Source of the DNA: Rhizobium sp. BK313
Lineage (GTDB): Bacteria > Pseudomonadota > Alphaproteobacteria > Rhizobiales > Rhizobiaceae
DNA: 64,000 nucleotides
Assembly: GCF_014193655.1 (NCBI RefSeq)
Contig: NZ_JACHZQ010000010.1
Location: 1-64,000, forward strand
Direction: 5' to 3'
Shown: in pieces, positions 51,868-61,254 of the stretch
Layout of the letters: every line of letters starts with the position of its first letter
How positions within the stretch are numbered: position 1 is the first letter of the stretch
Program-made: the position numbers and the translations under genes
The notes under the pieces: generated by a model
The model's database searches: none
The model's input: the letters and a program-made list of their open reading frames with translations, nothing else
Told to the model about the DNA's origin: nothing

Positions 51868-52530
51868 CTAGGGGCGGCGAAACGCAGCTGGTATCGTGTC
51901 GGGATCAACCTGATTGCCGGCGGTCATCACCTGCCAATAGGCTTCATCGACCGCGTGAATGATGGCGTTTTCGATGCTGCGAGCAACCATGTTACCCTCG
52001 GAGGAGTGGGCAGCGGCAACATGCGCCACCTCCTCCGGCAAGCCGACACTCAGGCAGATATGAACGCCATAGGCTGGATGCCGGATTGCCGGCCGCCCTG
52101 TGTGGGGCGACGATTTCCACCGTTGCCGGTTTATCGGATCGAATTCCCACGGCTTGCCGATATCGTGGCATAGCGCACCGGCGATGACCAGATCGCGATC
52201 GATGTCCAGCTGCGGGAAGTTTTTGATGTAGTCGTCGGCGACAAGAATGGCCTGGCGGGTGACCGCGCGCAAATGGTCCGTCTGATTTCCGCTTTTTGCC
52301 TCGAATATGCCGGGCACGCCGCAAGCCGGCATATCGACGAGAGACTCGTAACTTGTTCCCGCTAGCGAAAACGACCAGGCTTCGACGACCTTGCTGCGTA
52401 GCTCGTCATTGTTGATCTCGGCAATCTCTGGGAGATCCCGGCGTACGCGCTCGCGCAGCTCATCTGTGATTGGGCGTCTTTGCCTGGCGGCCGCACTTGC
52501 TGCCGCCGGTGATATCGTCTGTTCCATCAA
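51868..52530 (-). CDS. HD-domain phosphohydrolase-like protein
   Basis: A 220-residue soluble protein. HD metal motif in order: TDHLRAVTRQAI (His), AGALCHDIGKP (His-Asp), HPAYGVHICLSVGLP (His) and AVDEAYW (Asp). Such proteins hydrolyse phosphoester bonds or, in some oxygenase members, cleave C-P or C-C bonds. Its conserved place within a sugar-acid-type cluster suggests a metabolic substrate rather than a signalling nucleotide. Start ATG 52530 (or 52527), 31 bases after the TRAP-binding-protein gene. Confidence 0.82.
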   Translation of the reverse strand: MMEQTISPAAASAAARQRRPITDELRERVRRDLPEIAEINNDELRSKVVEAWSFSLAGTSYESLVDMPACGVPGIFEAKSGNQTDHLRAVTRQAILVADDYIKNFPQLDIDRDLVIAGALCHDIGKPWEFDPINRQRWKSSPHTGRPAIRHPAYGVHICLSVGLPEEVAHVAAAHSSEGNMVARSIENAIIHAVDEAYWQVMTAGNQVDPDTIPAAFRRP

Positions 52531-52561
52531 TAGATCTCGCTGTTATGTCGACTGGGATGAA

Positions 52562-53596
52562 TTACGATGCAGTTGCGTTGGCCAACGCGATCAAGTTTGG
52601 TGGGAAAAGATCGGGATTGCTGCTCAACACCGAAGCGGTCTTTGCGCGGAACGATTCCCGATCGACATCCGTGGCGACCTGCAGACCGTTTGCCGCAAAG
52701 AAACTGTAAGACTCGCTTTCCTGCTGCACGGTGATCGCCCTTACATGATCGTCGGCGGCCTGGGAGGCCTTGTTGAATGCCTCTTTCTCGCTGTCCGACA
52801 ACTTGTTGTAGACATCGGGATTGATCACGATGTAGGCCGTCGTCAGCACGTGATCAGTCTTGGAAACGAATTTCTGGACTTCATAAAGCTTGGTGGATTT
52901 CACGACGGGCGCCGGTGTATCCTGACCATCGGCGACGCCTTGCCGGAGTGCGAGATAGAGTTCGCTGAGATCGACGGCGACCGTCGACGCGCCCAGCGCC
53001 TGGATCAGAGCAATATAGGCGCGTGAATTTGGGACACGCATCTTCAAACCCTGCATGTCGTCGGCTTTGATGATCGGTTTGACATTGTTGGTCATGCAAC
53101 GAAACCCAAGATCGGTCCAACCGACGAGATTAAAGCCCTTGTCCAGCGAAAGCTTGCGCAGGTCGTCGCCGAACTCGCCTGCAAAGGCTTTGTAGGCCTG
53201 CTGACGTGTCTTCCAGAGAAACGGCGCGTCGGTGATCGACATTTCCGGGACCCATCCCGAAAGTCCCACACCGATGCCGCCCATCTCTACCGAACCCCGA
53301 CGGACTGCTTGCGCAATATCGCGCTCGCCGCCCAGCTGCGCGTTCGGGAAAATCTGGACGGTCATCCCGCCACTCGTCAGTGTTTCGATCTGCGATTTAA
53401 ATTCAAGCGCCCAGAGATGCCAGCCGTGTTCGGTAGGCGCCGGATGAGCCAATCGCAATCGTTTTGCCGCCGCGGCTCGCGCTACGCCGATCGGTTGGAT
53501 GGAGGCCGCCGCCCCAAGGGCGGCTCCAAGTTTCAGGATCTGCCGGCGTGAGATCAACCCGCTGCCTGCGCCGCGGGAATGCTTGAATAGTGACAT
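52562..53596 (-). CDS. TRAP transporter substrate-binding protein (DctP type), system 1
   Basis: A 344-residue periplasmic protein. Twin-arginine signal: SRRQILKLGAALGAAASIQP, cut near VARAAAA. DctP fold: LRLAHPAPTEHGWHLWALEF, ALRQGVADGQDTPAPVV, with the conserved Arg in MRVPNSRAYI that binds the ligand carboxylate. The ligand is unknown. It is followed by the HD gene and preceded, 30 bases, by the fused permease. Confidence 0.9.
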   Translation of the reverse strand: MSLFKHSRGAGSGLISRRQILKLGAALGAAASIQPIGVARAAAAKRLRLAHPAPTEHGWHLWALEFKSQIETLTSGGMTVQIFPNAQLGGERDIAQAVRRGSVEMGGIGVGLSGWVPEMSITDAPFLWKTRQQAYKAFAGEFGDDLRKLSLDKGFNLVGWTDLGFRCMTNNVKPIIKADDMQGLKMRVPNSRAYIALIQALGASTVAVDLSELYLALRQGVADGQDTPAPVVKSTKLYEVQKFVSKTDHVLTTAYIVINPDVYNKLSDSEKEAFNKASQAADDHVRAITVQQESESYSFFAANGLQVATDVDRESFRAKTASVLSSNPDLFPPNLIALANATAS

Positions 53597-53626
53597 GATA
53601 ACGCTCCTCTCGTTCTCTTGCTGCCC

Positions 53627-55516
53627 TTAACCCTTGACGTTAAATAGCCTGGGCAGGATTGTTGTGATTGAAGGTTCGGCCACCAGTACGAGCAGCCCGA
53701 TGACAAGGACGCTCAGGTACCAAAGCAATATTCGGCTGGTTGGCTCCACGCGCGCGCCGGTAATTTTGCAGGCAACATAAAGTGCGATGCCAACCGGTGG
53801 CAGGACGACCCCGATCCCGAACGCCTCCGCCATGACAATGCCGTAGTGCAGCGGATCGACGTGCAGCGATATCGCAACAGGCATCAGCAATGGTGCCAGA
53901 ATGATGATCGTCACGAAGCTTTCAAGGACGGCACCGACCAGAACGAAGATGACGATCACCGCCAACAGAAAGCCCGTCGGACCGAAGTGACTGACGAAAT
54001 CGGCCAGCGAGCTCGTCACGCCCTCCAGCGTGAGCGCCCAGGAGAACACCGTTGCCATGCTCACCGTGAAGAACACCATCCCGTTTAGCATCGAGGCCCT
54101 GGTCAGCGTTTCCCAGAAGGCGGCAGGCGTAAATTTGCGATAGAGCAGGCCAAGAAAGATCCCGTAGATCACAGCAAACGTCGAAACTTCGGTCGGGGTG
54201 CCAAAGCCGCCAATGATACCGCCGATCAGGATGACCGGCAGGAGCAACGGAAAGAATGCACTGCGGCCTGTCGAGACCACGCGGCTCAACGGCGCCCGTG
54301 GCCGCGGCTTCCAGCCAAACATCGACGCGCGAACGCGGATGAGCAGCATTTGAAACAGGGCAAGTACTGCAGCCGGAAGCACGCCGGCGACGAATAGCGC
54401 GCCTGTCGATATCCCCGTTGCCGACCCGATCAGGATAAGCGCGATGCTGGGTGGCACGGATTCTGACATTGCGGCCGCCGCCGCCAGCACCGCTGCCCGC
54501 TCCGGAGCAGGATAGCCTTCCTCTTCGAGCTGCTTGGACATTGGTATGCCGATCATCGCCATATCGGCAGCTTTCGATCCGGAAATGCACGAGCCGAGGT
54601 AGCAACCCACGACCATAACCTGCAGCAATCCACCGCGAACATGACCAATCAATGCGACAATGAGGTTCACGATCCGCGAGCCGATGTCGGCGCGATCCAT
54701 GATAAAGCCGGCAAATATGAAGAACGGAAGCGCCAGCAGAATGAAGCCATCAGAGCCACGTTGCGCATTGGTGACGACCGCCACCATGTCGGAGGACTCC
54801 GATCCCAGAACACAGACAATTCCGGTCGTGGCAAGGACGAATCCGATCGGAATACCGAGGATCAATTGGATCACGAACATGCCGCCGAGAACGGCATAGA
54901 GCGCTGGGAGATTGGCACTCAAGGCGTCCTGGCTGGCCAAAAGCACAACAACTGCAAGCGCCGGAACGAAGAACATCGAGGCGACGGCGATGAGCGGGAG
55001 CCGGTGTAACCGGACGCAGGCGTGCATGACGAAGAGGACGCATCCAAGCGTGATCGGAACGGTGAGCCACGCATAGCCTATTCCCAGGACGATCGTGGTC
55101 TCTTCGAGGTTCGAAAACAGCAGCGGAACCGAGTAGTAAGCGGTCAAGCCAGTGACCAAAATGACGGTCCACTCGACCAAGGCAGCAAGGAATGGCCTGA
55201 CGTTCGCCGGCATCCTGTCAGAAAGAAAGGTAATGGCGACAAAATTGCCACGGCTGTAGGAGACAGCACCCCCCAGAAAAGAGATCGTTACGAGGAAAGG
55301 ATGGGCGGTCTCCGCCGCGCCAACAACCAGCGGAGAGTTGGTATAGCTGCGCAGTATGGTGCTTGCGAAGATAAGAAGAACTTGCGCGACCAAAGAGACG
55401 TTGAGAACCGCAATCGCGATGTTGTCGATCCACCGCAGCCACTGTGGTGCCGGCTGAAAATCCCCTTCGGCGCCATGGATTTCGGCCTGGCTGACCGGAG
55501 CCACCTCAACTATCAT
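53627..55516 (-). CDS. TRAP transporter permease, fused DctQ-DctM, system 1
   Basis: A 629-residue membrane protein, start ATG 55516 behind GGGGGGAG. Residues 1-200 form the small DctQ part (four helices: IAIAVLNVSLVAQVLLIFAS onwards). From about 210 the large DctM part starts (ILGIPIGFVLATTGIVCVL), with GSDGFILLALPFFIFAGFIMD, SGSKAADMAMIG, ESVPPSIALILIGS and FGIGVVLPPVGIALYVACK. TRAP systems import carboxylates with a sodium gradient. Its start overlaps an upstream short frame as ATGA. Confidence 0.93.
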   Translation of the reverse strand: MIVEVAPVSQAEIHGAEGDFQPAPQWLRWIDNIAIAVLNVSLVAQVLLIFASTILRSYTNSPLVVGAAETAHPFLVTISFLGGAVSYSRGNFVAITFLSDRMPANVRPFLAALVEWTVILVTGLTAYYSVPLLFSNLEETTIVLGIGYAWLTVPITLGCVLFVMHACVRLHRLPLIAVASMFFVPALAVVVLLASQDALSANLPALYAVLGGMFVIQLILGIPIGFVLATTGIVCVLGSESSDMVAVVTNAQRGSDGFILLALPFFIFAGFIMDRADIGSRIVNLIVALIGHVRGGLLQVMVVGCYLGSCISGSKAADMAMIGIPMSKQLEEEGYPAPERAAVLAAAAAMSESVPPSIALILIGSATGISTGALFVAGVLPAAVLALFQMLLIRVRASMFGWKPRPRAPLSRVVSTGRSAFFPLLLPVILIGGIIGGFGTPTEVSTFAVIYGIFLGLLYRKFTPAAFWETLTRASMLNGMVFFTVSMATVFSWALTLEGVTSSLADFVSHFGPTGFLLAVIVIFVLVGAVLESFVTIIILAPLLMPVAISLHVDPLHYGIVMAEAFGIGVVLPPVGIALYVACKITGARVEPTSRILLWYLSVLVIGLLVLVAEPSITTILPRLFNVKG

Positions 55517-55734
55517 GCGCTCCCCCCTTGTGCATTTGCTGCGTCCTTTCGGCACTCCGCCCTGACGCTGACGGCCGACTGACATCTTGCGATCGCAACG
55601 GTTGAGCCGATCAGCATTCCAGGGCATCGACCACGATCGTCGGGAGGAGGGAAAAAGCCGATAGGCGTATCGACGATGCGCTGAGTGACATCGTTGCACA
55701 TCCAGGTGCTGTCAGTGGCAACAATCGGAAACAT
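55513..55734 (-). CDS. possible small coupled protein between DhaK and TRAP genes
   Basis: A 73-residue frame from ATG 55734 overlaps the kinase stop and ends in ATGA over the permease start. It reads MFPIVATDSTWMCNDVTQRI, DTPIGFFPPPDDRG and then a less convincing Cys/Ala-rich part. The two overlaps are what one expects inside an operon, but no family is recognised and no ribosome site is clear. Confidence 0.35.
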   Translation of the reverse strand: MFPIVATDSTWMCNDVTQRIVDTPIGFFPPPDDRGRCPGMLIGSTVAIARCQSAVSVRAECRKDAANAQGGSA

Positions 55735-57427
55735 GCAACGTCCTTTCGATTGCCTTCATCCAGATCGCAACGGCGCACGCACCGCCATCGACAAAACCCA
55801 ATGCTCGCTCACCAAGGTAGCTCGCCCGTCCGACGCGCGCCGTCAGATTTGCTGTTTCCGCAGCGCCGCGACCGGCCGCATGGGCCGCCGCGGCGAAGCC
55901 GTCGGCGGGAGCATGCGCGGAGGATGTCGCGTTCGCCCAGGCATCAAGGGCTGGATAAAGGGCGTCGAGCATTGTTCGATCGCCGCGCTTGGCGCCTCCG
56001 AGGTCCGAGATAGCCTGGATCGCGGCTGCAAAGGCTTTGAGCCAATCCATTTCCGTTGGATTGTCGTTCCCTTTGAGAAACGTCCCCGCTCGAACAAGTC
56101 CCGTTGCATAGAAAGGACCGGAGCTGCCGGCAATGGCCCGACGCACGGCCGTTCCGAGATCAGTAAGAAACTGCGACGGCGTTGCGAAGCTCGCGGCATC
56201 AAGCGACCGCAACGCGTCCGCCCCACGGACCATGCTCGCACCGAGATCACCATCGCCGGCCTTTCCATCAAGGTCGCTCAGCTCCACCTCGGCTTCGTCC
56301 AAAGCCTGAGCGATCAGCTGCGCGACCGACCTCAGCTTTGCCGACAGCGGCCCCGCCTGTGCCTCGCGTCTTGAACCGGACTGCGGGGCTGCGTCATCGA
56401 CGACAAAAGCTGGATGCCGAACCGCGCCTCTTCCGACCCAGCCGGCGGCGTCAGCCTTGGCATCGAGCAGATTAAGACGCTCGCTGTCCAGGGGCAGGAC
56501 CGACAGCGAAAACCCCGGCATTTCCAAAGCCGTCATGAAATTTCCGCACCAAGCTCGCTCGACGTTGATCCCCCGGTTTCCCAGCCCCTCAAGGCAGTGG
56601 CGCAAAGCGATCGCGAGCTCCATCTGCGGCGTTGCGCCGAGCCCGTTGACAAGCAGCGCGCACGCAGACGGCGCAGAGGTGCCAAAATCCGATAAAATGA
56701 CCTCGAGAACATCGTCGACGATGTGATTGACCGGTTTCATCGGCATGCGCTGAATGCCTTTCTCGCCATGGATGCCGAGCCCATACTCGATTTCGTTTTC
56801 GCCGAGATCGAAGCCGGCATGGCCGACGGCTGGAACGATGCAGGTCCCGAGACCGACACCCATCGTTCGGACATCTTTTGCCGCTTGTCTCGCGATCGCC
56901 GCGATTTTTACCAGCGGCAAACGCGCATTTGCAGCGGCGCCAGCGAGCTTGTGAACGAACACGGTGCCGGCGATACCGCGACGCCTGTCAAGCGACACGG
57001 TGTTGCGCAATGAAACGTCATCGCCGACCAAGACCATTTCCGTCGGAATGCCCTCGGCGGTCGCGATTTCGGCAGCGAGCCCGAAATTAAGTCGGTCACC
57101 GGTGTAGTTTTTGACAATCAGAAGCACTCCGGCGCGGCCGGCGACTGCTCGAATAGCGGCGAGAACGGCATCGACACTCGGTGACGTGAAGACGTCGCCC
57201 ACGACTGCGGCCGACAGCATCCCTGGACCGACATAACCGGCGTGGGCCGGCTCATGGCCAGCCCCGCCGCCCGAAATGACCGCAACCTTCCTGTTCAATT
57301 TGCCAGGGAGATCCGTGCGGATGACGACGTTCTCGTTACGCAGGATGGCAAGGCCGTGCGACATGGCAACGGTTCCCTCCAGCATCTCTCTGACAATGGA
57401 TTTCGGGTTGTTTATGAGCTTTTTCAT
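55712..57427 (-). CDS. single-chain dihydroxyacetone kinase (DhaK-DhaL fusion)
   Basis: A 571-residue ATP-dependent kinase. Residues 1-330: DhaK substrate domain with ISGGGAGHEPAHAGYVGPG, VLLIVKNYTGDRLNFGLA and the His in GIHGEKG that binds dihydroxyacetone covalently. From about 365: DhaL nucleotide domain with DLDGKAGDGDLGASMVRG (metal Asp residues) and AGSSGPFYATGL. Product dihydroxyacetone phosphate feeds the aldolase at the end of the cluster. Related kinases also use other trioses or tetroses such as erythrulose, so the substrate is not certain. Confidence 0.92.
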   Translation of the reverse strand: MKKLINNPKSIVREMLEGTVAMSHGLAILRNENVVIRTDLPGKLNRKVAVISGGGAGHEPAHAGYVGPGMLSAAVVGDVFTSPSVDAVLAAIRAVAGRAGVLLIVKNYTGDRLNFGLAAEIATAEGIPTEMVLVGDDVSLRNTVSLDRRRGIAGTVFVHKLAGAAANARLPLVKIAAIARQAAKDVRTMGVGLGTCIVPAVGHAGFDLGENEIEYGLGIHGEKGIQRMPMKPVNHIVDDVLEVILSDFGTSAPSACALLVNGLGATPQMELAIALRHCLEGLGNRGINVERAWCGNFMTALEMPGFSLSVLPLDSERLNLLDAKADAAGWVGRGAVRHPAFVVDDAAPQSGSRREAQAGPLSAKLRSVAQLIAQALDEAEVELSDLDGKAGDGDLGASMVRGADALRSLDAASFATPSQFLTDLGTAVRRAIAGSSGPFYATGLVRAGTFLKGNDNPTEMDWLKAFAAAIQAISDLGGAKRGDRTMLDALYPALDAWANATSSAHAPADGFAAAAHAAGRGAAETANLTARVGRASYLGERALGFVDGGACAVAIWMKAIERTLHVSDCCH

Positions 57428-57475
57428 CGCAGCTAATCCGAAGAGAATGAGATAATACTGACTTCAAGCACGACG

Positions 57476-58633
57476 CTAGGTGGCAGCGCGTAGGATTCGC
57501 CTGACATCCTCGGCCGCGATGTCGCGCTTCTCTCCGAGCGGCAGCTGATGCGCTTTCTCCAAATGATTAATGATGTCTTCGACATTGAACCGCGTTCCAG
57601 GCAGTTCGCGCATGCGAACGGGGCATCCCATCTGGCTGAAGAAGCGTTCGAGCAAGTCGATAGCCTGAAGCGCAATGGCACGGTCGTCGTCACCATGGAG
57701 TCCGTAGACGCGTTGGCCAAAGCGTGACAGCATTGCCAGCTTGCTGTCCAAGCGGTCGCGCAAAAGATGCGGCATGACAAGCGACAACGAGCGGGCGTGA
57801 TCTATTCCGTAGAGCGCTGTGATGGCGTGACCGATCATGTGTGTCGACCAATCCTGTGTCACGCCCGCACCGATCAGTCCGTTAAGTGCCTGATTAGCCG
57901 CCCACATGACGGTATCCCGCGCATCATCCGTCGGGTGGTCGATAAGGCGAGGTCCTGCCTCGAACAAGGCCGACAACAGCGTTTCGCTGAACCCATATTG
58001 GACCGGCAGATTTGCTGGCTGCGTCAGGTACTGCTCAAGCACATGGGTCACCGCGTCGACTACGCCGTTTTCTAGTTGACGGCGCGACAACGATCGCGTG
58101 GTCGAAGGATCGAGCACCGCAAATCTCGGTCGTGCCAGTTCGATCGCAAACGGAAGTTTCAGGCCGCGGCTGCGGCGCGATATGACCGACACTGGATTGC
58201 TCTCCGAACCAGTCGCCGGCAATGTCAGGACGGCTCCGTTCGGCAGTGGGCTGGTTATTGCATCACCGGTGACCAGCGCATCCCAGGGATCGTCCGCTTC
58301 CATAGGAACAACTGCAGCAAGAAATTTCGCTGCATCGATGACAGATCCTCCACCAACCCCAAGGACGAATGTGATGTTTTCGGCCCTGGCCAGTCTGCCG
58401 GCAGCCATTATCGTGTCATATTCGGGATTTGGCTCGACGCCGCCGAATGCAACGACATGGCGAGATGGCAAGGCCCGTATGACCTCGTCGTAAACGCCAT
58501 TGCTCTTGATGCTACCGCCTCCAAACAGAAGCAGTATCCTTTCGTCCCGCCCGACCAATTCGTTCAGATCGGCGATCCGCCCGTGCCCAAACACGATCCG
58601 TGTGGTGTTTCGCAGGTCAAAGTTCAATGTCAT
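57476..58633 (-). CDS. iron-type alcohol dehydrogenase (YqhD-like)
   Basis: A 385-residue enzyme of the iron-containing alcohol dehydrogenase family. Start ATG 58633 with AGG upstream. Nucleotide loop VLGVGGGSVIDAAK; metal site residues in NGVVDAVTHVLEQYLT (Asp and His) and HMIGHAITALYGIDHARSLS (two His). The wording is close to YqhD, an NADPH-dependent reductase of short aldehydes. It could reduce an aldehyde formed by the aldolase step or oxidise an imported alcohol. Confidence 0.9.
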   Translation of the reverse strand: MTLNFDLRNTTRIVFGHGRIADLNELVGRDERILLLFGGGSIKSNGVYDEVIRALPSRHVVAFGGVEPNPEYDTIMAAGRLARAENITFVLGVGGGSVIDAAKFLAAVVPMEADDPWDALVTGDAITSPLPNGAVLTLPATGSESNPVSVISRRSRGLKLPFAIELARPRFAVLDPSTTRSLSRRQLENGVVDAVTHVLEQYLTQPANLPVQYGFSETLLSALFEAGPRLIDHPTDDARDTVMWAANQALNGLIGAGVTQDWSTHMIGHAITALYGIDHARSLSLVMPHLLRDRLDSKLAMLSRFGQRVYGLHGDDDRAIALQAIDLLERFFSQMGCPVRMRELPGTRFNVEDIINHLEKAHQLPLGEKRDIAAEDVRRILRAAT

Positions 58634-58717
58634 TGTAGCCTCATGCTGAAGGATCGTTTCCGCGACCAATCGCCATTCGGCATGCTCGGTAGCGATATTG
58701 GGAAGCGCGTGCGGCCG

Positions 58718-59473
58718 TCACCGCGTAAAGCTGACCTCGAGTGTCCCGTATCCAGAAAAGGATGCCGAAACGATATCGCCTGGTTCAAAGTAATTGAGGC
58801 CAGTATAGGTGCCGGTCGTGATGATCGTGCCAGCCGCGACCCGATCAGGGCGATCGGCCGACTGGAAGAAGGCAAGTGCGGGCAGGCGCGGATCTACGGC
58901 CGGATGGCCTCCAACCGTTTCCACCACTGTCACACCGGAGCGCTCAAGCGTCACCGGAAGTTTGATGAAATCCGTGTCTTCGCTCGATAGCCAGGGGTCG
59001 GCGACAATAAGCGCACCGTTCGACATGAAATCGGCGTTGCGATCCATCAAAGGCGCGTCGAGATAGCTAAGAAAGCGCGTGTCGACCACTTCGATCGCCG
59101 GTATGACGGTGGTTATCTCATCGAACTCGTTCAGCGTCAGAAGCCGATGCCGCGCTTCCAGATCGATGTTCAGGCGATAGGCTATTTCTGCCTCGACACC
59201 CAGGAGCGGCACAGACGCTGCTGGCATCGTTGCAGGATGTGCAAGGAGACGCGACGCGAGGATTGCTCCCCAGGTCACCGTCTCCGGCTGGACGCCCGTC
59301 ACCTTGTAGCCGACGATTTTTTCGCCGAGAACTCTGGCCGTTTCGGTCTGGATGGCCACCGCATCGGTGAAGGCGATAGGCCTCGCCTCCAATGGCAACT
59401 CATTCAAAAATCGACCCTCAAGCCGCGACTTCGCCAGCAGCGCGGCAGCCTTCTGTATGTCTTCACGCTTCAT
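58718..59473 (-). CDS. 2-keto-4-pentenoate hydratase / fumarylacetoacetase-family protein
   Basis: A 251-residue protein of the MhpD-like branch: RPIAFTDAVAIQTETARVLG, VGYKVTGVQPETVTWGAIL, VEAEIAYRLN (metal Glu pair), AIEVVDTRFLSYLD, MSNGALIVADP and GTIITTGTYTGLNYFEPGD. Members hydrate 2-hydroxy-dienoates or decarboxylate oxalocrotonate. Here, upstream of an HpcH aldolase, it may supply a 4-hydroxy-2-oxoacid. Ten bases separate it from the aldolase gene. Confidence 0.9.
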   Translation of the reverse strand: MKREDIQKAAALLAKSRLEGRFLNELPLEARPIAFTDAVAIQTETARVLGEKIVGYKVTGVQPETVTWGAILASRLLAHPATMPAASVPLLGVEAEIAYRLNIDLEARHRLLTLNEFDEITTVIPAIEVVDTRFLSYLDAPLMDRNADFMSNGALIVADPWLSSEDTDFIKLPVTLERSGVTVVETVGGHPAVDPRLPALAFFQSADRPDRVAAGTIITTGTYTGLNYFEPGDIVSASFSGYGTLEVSFTR

Positions 59474-59482
59474 AAAAGCCCC

Positions 59483-60226
59483 TCAATAGGCCTTGTTTGA
59501 CGGCTGGACCAGCAATTGACGAGCGCCGGCAAGAAGCACTTGGTTGATCCAGGCTAGGGTCATGAAGTCTTCCCGGATCGGCTTTCCTGCCGCGCGAATG
59601 TGAGCGCTGGCCTCGTCCACTACGCGCTTCACGTTTGCATGGCCAGGTTCTCCCGCGTGTCCCAGCGATTGGGCAAGATCGTTAAGACCAAAGCTGAAAT
59701 AGTCGACCCCGGGAAGGGCCGCTATGTCACGCGCTGCGGCCAGCCCTTGCGTGCTCTCGATCATGATGCCGACAGATACGTTTTCGTTGCAGGCGGCCAA
59801 ATGACCGGGCAAATCGCTGATCTCGTTAAAAAACGGTCTGCCCCCACCAAACGAACGATCACCCAAGGGCGCAAAATAGACGGCAGACAGCGCCTCTTTC
59901 GCATCGTCGACAGAATCCACGTGCGGCACTACAATCCCGCGTACGCCTCGGTCGAGAAACCGCGTGATCGTTGCTGAAGACCGATCCGGCACACGGGCGA
60001 TCGGAACGATGCCGTGCCGCTCGGCGGCGATGCATGCGGCTTCGAGGTCCCTCGTCTCAAAGGATCCATGCTCCCCATCGAGATAGACAAAATCCAGTTG
60101 AAGCAAGGAAAGGACTTCGATGATCGTCGGCGCCGGGAAAGTTAAATGGAGACCACGGATCATCTCGCCTGTAGCTGCTGACTGTTTGACGATGTTTGGA
60201 ATTTGCTTGGTCTCGGTGTTGATCAT
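59483..60226 (-). CDS. HpcH/HpaI-type class II aldolase
   Basis: A 247-residue metal-dependent pyruvate aldolase. Marks: IIEVLSLLQLDFVYLDGEHG (catalytic His), IARVPDRSSATITRFLDRG, GIVVPHVDSVDDAKE and MIESTQGLAAARDI (metal Glu). Related enzymes split 4-hydroxy-2-oxoacids into pyruvate and an aldehyde. The DGEHG loop and following FETRD differ slightly from HpcH. Operon with genes on both sides (gaps 10 and 33). Confidence 0.9.
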   Translation of the reverse strand: MINTETKQIPNIVKQSAATGEMIRGLHLTFPAPTIIEVLSLLQLDFVYLDGEHGSFETRDLEAACIAAERHGIVPIARVPDRSSATITRFLDRGVRGIVVPHVDSVDDAKEALSAVYFAPLGDRSFGGGRPFFNEISDLPGHLAACNENVSVGIMIESTQGLAAARDIAALPGVDYFSFGLNDLAQSLGHAGEPGHANVKRVVDEASAHIRAAGKPIREDFMTLAWINQVLLAGARQLLVQPSNKAY

Positions 60227-60258
60227 CGCAATGCCTTTTGATGTGCTGGAATGAGTGC

Positions 60259-61227
60259 TTATTTCGCCTGTGCCAACAGGCGGATGGGTGTGCCGTCGAG
60301 GAAGGCAAGGACATTCTCGATCGACTGCCGGTAGAACACTTCGAAATTCTCTCGTACGCAGTAGCCGAGATGCGGCGACAGAATAGCGTTTCTTGACCTT
60401 CGCAAAGGGTGATCCTCGGGCAAAGGTTCCTGGCTGAAAACATCGAGCGCGGCGGTAATCTTGTCGGCGGCGAGTGCTGCAAGCAGCGCGGGTTCATCAA
60501 TCAGCGGGCCGCGCGACGTGTTGACAACCACCGCGCCGGGTTTCATCAGAGACAAGTCGCGCTCGCCGATGATTCCTATCGTCTCGGGCGCTAGGACCAT
60601 ATGAATGCTGATGAGATCGGCCTCCGTCAGGAGCTCCGACTTTGCCGAATATTCTACACCGGAGGCCACCGCACGCTCCATCGTCAGGTTCGGGCTCCAC
60701 GCAAGCACCCGCATGCCGAGAGCCTTGCCATAGGATCCGACCAGGGAACCAAGGCGCCCGAGACCGATCAGGCCTAGCGTCTTTCCGTGCAGGGTAAAGC
60801 CCGGCGCTACCCCCCCCTGAAACCCACCTGCCCTGATCGCCGCGTCTCCAGCAGGAAGCCGACGGGCGGCCGCAAGCATCAAGGCGAGTGCCAGTTCCGC
60901 CGTCGCCTCTCCTGATTCACCGGCCTGCGTGCAGGTGACCGTAACACCACGCGCCTCCAAGGCGTGCAGATCGACGGAACGATTGCGCATACCGGTCACA
61001 CTCAACATTTGCAGATTTGGCAGCCGTTCAATGAGGTTGGCGGGAAACGGTGTGCGCTCGCGCATCGTCATGACGATGTCAAAGTCACGCAACCGCCTGA
61101 CGATCGCCTCCTCGTCCGACAGGGCATCCTCAAAGAAGGTCACGTCCGCGCGCGCCGACAGCAGGCTCCAATCGGCGCTGGCGCGGGCGACGCCCTGCCA
61201 GTCATCCAAAACGGCAATCTTGGTCAT
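60259..61227 (-). CDS. D-2-hydroxyacid dehydrogenase
   Basis: A 322-residue NAD(P)-dependent enzyme. Dinucleotide loop GLIGLGRLGSLVG; catalytic Arg in VVNTSRGPLID, Glu in DVFSQEPLPEDHPL and His in LSPHLGYCV. It oxidises or reduces the alpha-carbon of a D-hydroxyacid and may make the 2-oxoacid used by the next enzymes. Start ATG 61227, 28 bases after the TRAP-binding-protein gene. Confidence 0.93.
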   Translation of the reverse strand: MTKIAVLDDWQGVARASADWSLLSARADVTFFEDALSDEEAIVRRLRDFDIVMTMRERTPFPANLIERLPNLQMLSVTGMRNRSVDLHALEARGVTVTCTQAGESGEATAELALALMLAAARRLPAGDAAIRAGGFQGGVAPGFTLHGKTLGLIGLGRLGSLVGSYGKALGMRVLAWSPNLTMERAVASGVEYSAKSELLTEADLISIHMVLAPETIGIIGERDLSLMKPGAVVVNTSRGPLIDEPALLAALAADKITAALDVFSQEPLPEDHPLRRSRNAILSPHLGYCVRENFEVFYRQSIENVLAFLDGTPIRLLAQAK

Positions 61228-61254
61228 TTGTATCGTCTCCTGCTGACCAATCTC

